A stretch of 37,842 nt of DNA, taken from Actinomycetes bacterium. Lineage in GTDB: Bacteria; Actinomycetota; Actinomycetes; Streptosporangiales; Streptosporangiaceae. Below are positions 32,872 through 37,842 of this stretch, piece by piece. The first letter of the stretch is position 1. The number at the start of each line of letters is the position of its first letter. The DNA is taken from positions 1-37,842 of the forward strand of contig JAJYUU010000033.1 of NCBI GenBank assembly GCA_021792405.1. Reading direction: 5' to 3'. Under the pieces are notes generated by a model. The model worked only from the letters and a program-made list of their open reading frames with translations, had not been told where the DNA came from and did no database searches. Position numbers and translations under genes: made by a program.

Positions 32872-33837
32872 CTACTCCCATTCCCAGCAGAAACCGACGA
32901 CCGTCTTATCAACCGAGCGAAGATAGCGATGCACTGAGCACTCTCTGTCAAGCGTGACCGCCTCCCGCTGAATTACCTCGCCGTCCGCGCCATCCCAGTT
33001 GGCCCACCACACCTGGCCAGGCAGCCGCAGCGGGTGGAACTCGACCCGCATATCGATGTTCTCCGCATGCCGCATCACCGCCCGGCGGAACTCACGTTCT
33101 GAGGGATCGGACGGATCGCCAGGGAAGCGATAGGTAACCCAGTACTCGAGCGTGATGGTCTCTCCCAGATCCAAGGTCCGCGCTAGCAGAATCTCCGCGA
33201 AGAAGATGTCGTCACGCAACTGCTCGACATTGCCGCTCAGCTCCTTCCCGCCTTGCCCAACCTCGACAGTCAGCACATTCGTGTCACACAGGAACGGGAT
33301 CCGGTCGACCCCCTGCGCTATCGCCTCGATCACGTGGAGCATGCGGGCGCGATCGATCCGGGCGTCCCGGCCGACATAGACATGATCATGCAGTGAGAGT
33401 GTCTGATGTCGCGGCTGCCCGACCACTTCAGCAACCTCACGCTGGGTTTGCCCAGAGACCGCATGGCTGCCTGACATCACCCCGATACGCGCCGAGCCGT
33501 TCCACAGCCGCCAGAGGCGCCCAGCCTCATCCTGAGAGACTTCAAACGCCTCGATGAACAACTGCATCGTGTGGGCGCTGAATTGACGGCCGGACAAGGC
33601 AGCCGAAACCGTATCCCGAAGCTGGTAGGGCATGATATGGGAGTCACCCAGATGACCGGGTGCCGCTCGTAACCGCTCGGCAATAACCTCAGCGACCGCC
33701 ATCTGATTGATCACGCCATCTCGCGGCCTCGCCACATGCTGCTGCCAAGCCTCTCGGTAGCGTCCGGGTTTCAGCAGCAACTGCCGCAGGTATTCGGCAG
33801 CCGCACGGCGATTCTCTACCTGTGCGACATCGCTCAC
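32872..33837 (-). CDS. Putative DNA-binding regulator, paralogue A (uncharacterised actinobacterial family)
   Basis: A 321-aa protein I cannot name. The N-terminal part (about 45-115) looks like a helix-turn-helix region: AVAEVIAERLRA, then YQLRDTVSAALSGRQFSAHTMQLFIEAFEVSQDEAGRLWRLW. The C-terminal half from HDHVYVGRDARID is beta-rich and conserved: VDRIPFLCDTNVLTVEV, TITLEYWVTYRF, EFRRAVMRHAENIDMRVEFH, QVWWANWDG and VHRYLRSVDKTVVGFCWEWE. It recalls an actinobacterial family pairing an XRE-like HTH with a domain of unknown function. The next gene upstream on the same strand (84 bp away) is a close paralogue, with the last 160 residues about 90% identical and the first half about 60%, by eye. 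GTG start at 33837-33835 has AAAGAG upstream. No signal peptide, no membrane helix. Confidence 0.75.
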   Translation of the reverse strand: MSDVAQVENRRAAAEYLRQLLLKPGRYREAWQQHVARPRDGVINQMAVAEVIAERLRAAPGHLGDSHIMPYQLRDTVSAALSGRQFSAHTMQLFIEAFEVSQDEAGRLWRLWNGSARIGVMSGSHAVSGQTQREVAEVVGQPRHQTLSLHDHVYVGRDARIDRARMLHVIEAIAQGVDRIPFLCDTNVLTVEVGQGGKELSGNVEQLRDDIFFAEILLARTLDLGETITLEYWVTYRFPGDPSDPSEREFRRAVMRHAENIDMRVEFHPLRLPGQVWWANWDGADGEVIQREAVTLDRECSVHRYLRSVDKTVVGFCWEWE

Positions 33838-33921
33838 GGATAGCTCTTTCTAGGCAGCGATCACTCGCTCCAACCGGCTTGCACGTCTCTTCTTGCGTCT
33901 CATGACTGTCGGGCAAGCGAC

Positions 33922-34893
33922 CTAGTCCCACTGCCAGCAGAAGCCCGCAGCTGTCTTGTCGACCGAGCGGAGGTAGCGATGCGCGGCGCACTCCCTGTCG
34001 AGCGTGACCGCCTCCCGCTGAATTACCTCGCCGTCCGCGCCGTCCCAGTGGGCCCACCACACCTGGGCAGGCAGCCGCAGCGGGTGGAACTCGACCCGCA
34101 TGTCGACGTTCTCCGCATGCCGCATCACCGCGCGCCGGAACTCACGCTCTGAGGGATCGGCCGGATCGCCAGGAAAGCGATAGGTAACCCAGTACTCGAG
34201 CGTGATCGTCTCGCCTAGGTCCAGCATCCGCGCCAGCAGAATCTCCGCGAAGAACAAGTCGTCACCGATTTGCTCGACGTTGCCGTTCAGTTCCTTCCCG
34301 CCCTGCCCGACCTCCACAGTCAGTACGTTCGTGTCACACACGAACGGGATCCGGTCAACTCCCTGCGCCGTCGCCTCGATGACCTGGACCATCCGAACAC
34401 GATCGATCCGGCCATCCTCGCCGACATAGACGTGATCGTGCAGCGAGATTGTCTGGTGTCGAGGCGGCCCAAGTACATCGGCAAGCTCCCGTTGGGCATG
34501 CACCGGCACACCCTGGCTGCCCGACATTACCCCGATGCTTGCCGATCCGCTCCACAGCCGCCACAACCGACCTGCTTCATGTTCCGAGAAGCCAAACGAC
34601 TCGATGAACAGCGACAAGGCCGGCCGACTCAGCAGCCGTCCGGTGAGGGCGCGAGAGACCGTGTCCTTCAGTTGGTGAGGGGTAACCGTCACGTCCGCTG
34701 GACCTCGCGGGGTCGACCACAGGTGTCGCGCAATCACCTCCGCCACCGCGAGCTGGTTGATCGTGCCACGTCGCTCCCGTGACACATACCGTTCCCAGGA
34801 CTGCCTGTACGCGCCCGGCTTCAGCAGCAATTGCTGCAGGTACTGCGAGGCAGCGCGACGACCATCCTGACGCTTCTGTTCGGTACGGGGCAT
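33922..34893 (-). CDS. Putative DNA-binding regulator, paralogue B (uncharacterised actinobacterial family)
   Basis: A 323-aa tandem paralogue of the 32872-33837 product, same strand. The helix-turn-helix-like N-terminal half (INQLAVAEVIARHLW..HQLKDTVSRALTGRLLSRPALSLFIESFGFSEHEAGRLWRLW) has diverged. The C-terminal domain from HDHVYVGEDGRID is almost invariant (DTNVLTVEVGQGGKEL, LEYWVTYRFPGDP, HPLRLPAQVWWAHWDGADGE, FCWQWD). The ATG at 34893 is preceded by an in-frame TTG, and no clear ribosome binding site is seen. The inverted repeat CAGGCT-CGA-AGCCTG lies about 50 bp upstream and could be an autoregulatory site. The layout suggests a duplicated regulator whose effector or dimer domain is under tight constraint while DNA specificity drifts. 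The function is otherwise unknown. Confidence 0.75.
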   Translation of the reverse strand: MPRTEQKRQDGRRAASQYLQQLLLKPGAYRQSWERYVSRERRGTINQLAVAEVIARHLWSTPRGPADVTVTPHQLKDTVSRALTGRLLSRPALSLFIESFGFSEHEAGRLWRLWSGSASIGVMSGSQGVPVHAQRELADVLGPPRHQTISLHDHVYVGEDGRIDRVRMVQVIEATAQGVDRIPFVCDTNVLTVEVGQGGKELNGNVEQIGDDLFFAEILLARMLDLGETITLEYWVTYRFPGDPADPSEREFRRAVMRHAENVDMRVEFHPLRLPAQVWWAHWDGADGEVIQREAVTLDRECAAHRYLRSVDKTAAGFCWQWD

Positions 34894-34939
34894 CAATCCA
34901 GCCCGGTAGATTCACGCATTCGGCCGGCTCCTCTGCTAA

Positions 34940-34954
34940 CAGGCTCGAAGCCTG
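34940..34954. promoter_or_regulatory. Inverted repeat upstream of paralogue B
   Basis: CAGGCT-CGA-AGCCTG, perfect 6-bp arms with a 3-nt centre, lies 47 bp before the start of paralogue B and about 80 bp past the secreted-peptide gene. It is a candidate operator. No copy is seen in the A/B gap. Confidence 0.4.
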
Positions 34955-35035
34955 GATGCCAACACAGGAGTGAATTCAGTAGAAGCACCGTCTCCCGGCC
35001 GGCTTAGCGAACTCTGGCATCAGGTCATTGGTACC

Positions 35036-35221
35036 TTAACTCTGCGTACAGTAATCGATGATTACGGTGTTCGGGCACGGCTGGCTTGCGGACTGGCTAG
35101 CGGTCAGTACCGGGGCCGCCGAACTGGCCGAGCTGGCGGCGAACGCAGTCAAGCCGAAGCCGCTTGCCAGGACCGCCGAACTGGCGAGAGTGACAGCAAT
35201 GCGAGTGCGAACAACCTTCAT
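35036..35221 (-). CDS. Small secreted peptide (61 aa)
   Basis: The N-terminus is a textbook signal peptide: MKVVRTR, then the hydrophobic IAVTLASSAVLASGFGLTAFA and cleavage likely after AFA (about residue 28). The mature part of about 33 residues is Ser/Ala-rich, then ends in QPCPNTVIIDYCTQS with two cysteines that could form a disulfide loop. The ATG at 35221-35219 has GGGAAGGGC about 8 nt upstream. A well-formed promoter (TTGACG-17-TAAAAT) lies 75-105 bp upstream. I know no family. The gene is upstream of, and on the same strand as, the two paralogous putative regulators. It could be a signalling peptide, a bacteriocin-like product or a structural surface peptide. Confidence 0.7.
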   Translation of the reverse strand: MKVVRTRIAVTLASSAVLASGFGLTAFAASSASSAAPVLTASQSASQPCPNTVIIDYCTQS

Positions 35222-35582
35222 GATCTTGCCCTTCCCGGCGTGCGCACGACGCATGAGCCATTGCTCACACTACTCAGCGTGGCCGCCGTCAATAGTATTT
35301 TACGGGCATAAAAAGGACTCGTCAACGGCGAAAACAATGGGCTGCCTCACTGTATGGCGCCGACGTTGCGCGGCGCGTGACCAGAGGTACGACGGCCGGC
35401 TCAGGTGACTCATCCGGCTCCAATTCGTCAGCGGCTCCCATCAGATCTCAAATGTACATGACTCACCCGTCCTGGCTGGTCGTTAGCCGAGTCAAGATTT
35501 TCAGTCAACAACCGGTTGATCGAGACATGCGGGTCAGCCTGACGGAGCGTGACCTAAGCGGCAGGCGCACTGCAGTTGCTAG
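35222..35582. other. AT-richer intergenic region upstream of the secreted-peptide gene
   Basis: About 360 bp with the lowest GC of the window. It holds the peptide gene's leader and promoter at its left end. TGACTCAYCCG occurs twice (near 35407 and 35459), and a CAACCGGTTG palindrome occurs near 35510. No coding region is supported. Confidence 0.5.
35297..35325 (-). promoter_or_regulatory. Promoter of the small secreted peptide gene
   Basis: On the minus strand TTGACG (35325-35320), exactly 17 nt, then TAAAAT (35302-35297). This is the best vegetative-type promoter in the window. Transcription would start near 35290, giving a leader of about 70 nt before the ATG. Confidence 0.75.
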
Positions 35583-36200
35583 CTATGAGTCGTAATCGGC
35601 GACGAGTTCCACCTCGAAGCCGTCAGAGTTCTCCAGGTAGGCAGCGTAGTGCTGCGGGCCGCCTGCGTACGGGTGCAGGTCCGAGAACATCAGCTTCCAG
35701 CCGTGCAGCAGCGCTTCAGCGGTGAGCTGCTCGACATGCGGCCGGTTCGGCACGTGGAAAGCCAGATGGTTCAGGCCGGGACGGCACCGGTCGTGCCGGC
35801 TCGCGACGCGGGCCGGGGATTGTTCGACGACGATGTAAGCGTGGCCGGACTGCCAGCTTCGGCCGCCCGGCCAATCCTGGAACATCCGGTAGCCAAGCGC
35901 GGTGAGCAGCCAGCCCCAGCTGACGATGGCCCGGTCCAGGTTGGGTACCCAGAGCTCGATGTGATGGATCGCGCCGACGGGAGGCCGCTCGGCCGGAGCC
36001 GACTGCGGTCCGGCCCCGTACTGGGCACCGACCTGGCCGTCAGCCTGCCCGCCACCGGGCTCGCCTGCACTGAACTGATCAACACCGTAGTTGCCGGCAC
36101 CGTACTGGCCGACACTGGTCTCGCTGGGACTGTGCTGGTCGACACTGGGCCAGCCGGTGCTGGCTTGCTGCTGGCCAGTCTCTGCCTGAGTCTCTGCCAT
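35583..36200 (-). CDS. VOC-fold (glyoxalase/dioxygenase superfamily) protein with disordered N-terminus
   Basis: A 205-aa protein. The first 75 residues or so are low-complexity Gln/Gly/Tyr/Ser-rich (segments such as SVGQYGAGNYGVDQFSAGEP and GQVGAQYGAGPQSAP). Then comes one VOC module with the expected metal ligands: His in GAIHHIELWVP, His in GLNHLAFHVP and Glu in YLENSDGFEVELVAD. The C-terminal domain resembles bacterial single-VOC proteins of unknown substrate (ring-cleavage, glyoxalase or antibiotic-binding types). The ATG at 36200-36198 is chosen for AGGGA about 8 nt upstream. The repetitive head is unusual for this family and may mediate assembly. Confidence 0.85.
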   Translation of the reverse strand: MAETQAETGQQQASTGWPSVDQHSPSETSVGQYGAGNYGVDQFSAGEPGGGQADGQVGAQYGAGPQSAPAERPPVGAIHHIELWVPNLDRAIVSWGWLLTALGYRMFQDWPGGRSWQSGHAYIVVEQSPARVASRHDRCRPGLNHLAFHVPNRPHVEQLTAEALLHGWKLMFSDLHPYAGGPQHYAAYLENSDGFEVELVADYDS

Positions 36201-36416
36201 AGCTGCGTCCCTGCAGGTCTCCCGGTTCGCGGGGTCCGCTGCGGCCTCGCATGGCTGCAGCACCGGAGATGACCACGTTACGGCATCTAGTCGAGAGCCT
36301 CGCGGTTAACAGCCCCGAAATCGCCGAGATCCGGCTTACCGTCCCACATCGGAGCAGTCCGTGCGCGCCCGCGCGCACTCGAGCCGACTTCACAGCTGCC
36401 GGCCAGCGGCCGGCGC

Positions 36417-37616
36417 TCACTCAGGGGCTGGCAGGTTAGCCAGCACGTCCAGGGATGCCCGGTGCGCGTCCGCCGTGCCGAGGCCGATCGAGTCTGCCTT
36501 GGCTCGCTTGAGATACAGGTGTGCCGGGTGCTCCCAGGTGAAGCCGATCCCGCCATGGAGCTGGATCATCTCCTGCGCCGCCTTGAGCGCAGTGTCCGAG
36601 CAGGCTGCCTTGGCCAAGGCCACCGCTAGTGTCGTCTCCGGCCCGAATCCGGCGGCCAGCCAGTCGGCCGCGTACCGTGCCGCTGCCCTGGCCTGCGTGA
36701 CCGATACCCACAGGTCGGCCAGCCGGTGCTTGATCGCCTGGAAGCCGCCGACCGGCCGGGCGAACTGGCGCCGTTCCTTCACGTAGCCGACTGTCGTGTC
36801 CAGGCACTGCTCCGCCAGGCCGAACTGCTCGGAAGCCAGGATTCCAGCGCCGGCCAGCAGCGCGGTTGTGACCGCCTGCTCAGCCGCCGCACCGGCGGCA
36901 ATGCGGCGGGCAAGAACCTGCTCCAGCCGGACCTCGCAGAGCTGACGGGTCATGTCCAGCGAGACGAGCGGCCGCTTGCCGACGCCGGGTTCGCTGATCC
37001 GCACCACGTAGAGGCCGTACGGCACGCCGTCCACCGGGACGATCAGCAGGCCCGCAGGCAGCGCGTCGGCAAGCCCGGTGACAGTCCCGGTGAGCCGGTA
37101 ATCGCCGGGCTCATCGCCGCGCTGCGGCGCGTCCAGCCGCACGCTGGCCGTCGGCCGGGTGCGCGTCCCGGCGGCGAACGGGATCGCCAGCGACGCGGTC
37201 ACCGCACCGCTCGCCAGCTGCGGAAGGAATTCCGTGTCACCGACCGCCGACAGCGCGGTCGTCGCGATGACCGCGCTGCCCAGGAACGGAACCGGGGCGA
37301 CCGCTCGGCCCAGCTCCTCCGCAACTACTGCGGCCTCGCGGTACGAGGCGCCGGCGCCGCCGAGGGACTCCGGGATCAGCAAGCCCGCGCAGCCGACCTC
37401 GGCCGCGAGCGTGTGCCACAAGCCATCGTCGTAAGTCTGGCCGGTCTGCGTCCTGGCCAGCACGTCGCGCCAGGGTGCCCTGTCCGCCAGCAGGCCCCGG
37501 ACTGCGGCGCGCAGCTCGGTCTCGGTCTCGCCGTACAGCAGGTTCGCGGTCCGGGCCCGCTCGCCGCGCGCCGCCGGCTGGCCTGAGGCTGTCGTGTTCA
37601 TGGACGTCTCACTCAC
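36417..37616 (-). CDS. Acyl-CoA dehydrogenase family protein (FadE-type, second subunit)
   Basis: A 399-aa flavoprotein of the acyl-CoA dehydrogenase fold: N-terminal helical domain (TELRAAVRGLLADRAPW..LGGAGASYREAAVVAEELGRAVAPVPFLGSAV), middle beta domain, and C-terminal helices with IQLHGGIGFTWEHPAHLYLKRAKAD. The latter block is typical of the partner subunit in mycobacterial-type heteromeric FadE pairs that oxidise steroid or branched side chains. The GTG at 37616-37614 overlaps the stop of the upstream dehydrogenase as GTGA, so the two are translationally coupled, with GGAAGGA upstream as ribosome binding site. Substrate not inferable. Confidence 0.92.
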   Translation of the reverse strand: MSETSMNTTASGQPAARGERARTANLLYGETETELRAAVRGLLADRAPWRDVLARTQTGQTYDDGLWHTLAAEVGCAGLLIPESLGGAGASYREAAVVAEELGRAVAPVPFLGSAVIATTALSAVGDTEFLPQLASGAVTASLAIPFAAGTRTRPTASVRLDAPQRGDEPGDYRLTGTVTGLADALPAGLLIVPVDGVPYGLYVVRISEPGVGKRPLVSLDMTRQLCEVRLEQVLARRIAAGAAAEQAVTTALLAGAGILASEQFGLAEQCLDTTVGYVKERRQFARPVGGFQAIKHRLADLWVSVTQARAAARYAADWLAAGFGPETTLAVALAKAACSDTALKAAQEMIQLHGGIGFTWEHPAHLYLKRAKADSIGLGTADAHRASLDVLANLPAPE

Positions 37617-37842
37617 CGCGGCAAGTCCTTCCACGGCCCGATGTCGACCCTGGCCTCCTTCGGCAGCCCGAGCACCCGCTCGGCGATGATGTTGCGCAGG
37701 ATTTCCGACGTGCCGCCCTCGATCGAGTTGCCTTTGGCCCGCAGGAACCGGAAGCCAGGGTTACGGCCGAAGAAGTTCGCGCCCTCGGGGCGCCGCATCG
37801 TCCAGTCGTCGTACAGCAGCCCATCTCCGGAGGCCAGCTCGA
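37613..37842 (-). CDS. Acyl-CoA dehydrogenase, C-terminal part (cut by window end)
   Basis: The last 76 residues of a second acyl-CoA dehydrogenase; the gene continues beyond the right edge. The diagnostic GNSIEGGTSEILRNIIAERVLGLP is complete, followed by KEARVDIGPWKDLPR and the stop. It probably forms a heteromeric enzyme with the overlapping downstream gene. Confidence 0.9.
   Translation of the reverse strand, partial: ELASGDGLLYDDWTMRRPEGANFFGRNPGFRFLRAKGNSIEGGTSEILRNIIAERVLGLPKEARVDIGPWKDLPR

Noticed and set aside
35505-35520. CAACCGGTTG palindrome as a fourth LacI operator
   Set aside because: Only the 10-bp core matches; the flanking TTGTC and GCCAC of the three hexuronate sites are absent and no sugar gene is near, so chance is likely.
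1-37842. CRISPR arrays, tRNA or rRNA genes, prophage or conjugation modules
   Set aside because: No regularly spaced repeats, no cloverleaf-like or rRNA-like sequence and no phage or plasmid proteins were seen on reading the window.

Overview
The window is high-GC DNA from a soil-type actinomycete (Actinomycetota). The evidence is strong third-position GC bias, frequent GTG/TTG starts, probable leaderless genes, a SARP/AfsR-like regulator, a probable GlnR operator, a tricorn protease and paired FadE-type acyl-CoA dehydrogenases. The sequence alone does not give me a genus. I see no rRNA, tRNA, CRISPR array or complete insertion sequence.

Layout. 0.25-4.8 kb holds unrelated housekeeping-like genes: a NYN/OST-HTH RNA-associated protein, a Cys/Met-metabolism PLP enzyme, a membrane fatty acid hydroxylase/sterol desaturase and a DUF2891 protein. 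4.8-10.1 kb is a hexuronate catabolic unit. uxuB and uxaC overlap by 4 bp, a LacI-type regulator lies upstream, and a divergent ManD-type mannonate dehydratase follows. Together they convert glucuronate via fructuronate and mannonate to 2-keto-3-deoxygluconate, and three matching LacI-type operators tie them together. 10.2-12.2 kb is a divergent ArsR-like repressor/MFS exporter pair sharing a compact operator.

12.2-15.3 kb is an accessory, scarred region. It has gene relics, a large inverted repeat, a VapBC toxin-antitoxin pair, a nucleotidyltransferase, and an apparent chimera of half a SAM methyltransferase joined to half a DinB/DUF664 protein. 15.3-28.3 kb is a protein and peptide utilisation block: tricorn-type protease, amidohydrolase (putative dipeptidase), S9 prolyl-oligopeptidase-type peptidase, then a complete dipeptide/oligopeptide ABC importer (lipoprotein, two permeases, one fused double ATPase). 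A perfect 17-bp hairpin sits between the binding-protein gene and the first permease. A nonsense-mutated VapC relic and a terminator follow.

28.6-30.2 kb is an orphan ammonium transporter preceded by a site matching the GlnR consensus. 30.2-32.8 kb has an anti-sigma-type ATPase and a divergent SARP-type regulator. 32.9-35.3 kb is the least explained part: two tandem paralogous putative DNA-binding proteins with a nearly invariant C-terminal domain, and upstream of them on the same strand a 61-aa secreted peptide gene with its own good promoter. 35.6-37.8 kb holds a VOC-fold protein with a low-complexity N-terminus and a pair of translationally coupled acyl-CoA dehydrogenase genes; the upstream one is cut by the window end.

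Several single genes (vapB, the ArsR gene, the nucleotidyltransferase, uxaC and possibly others) have a TANNNT hexamer 6-7 nt before the start codon and no clear ribosome binding site, the arrangement expected for leaderless mRNAs.
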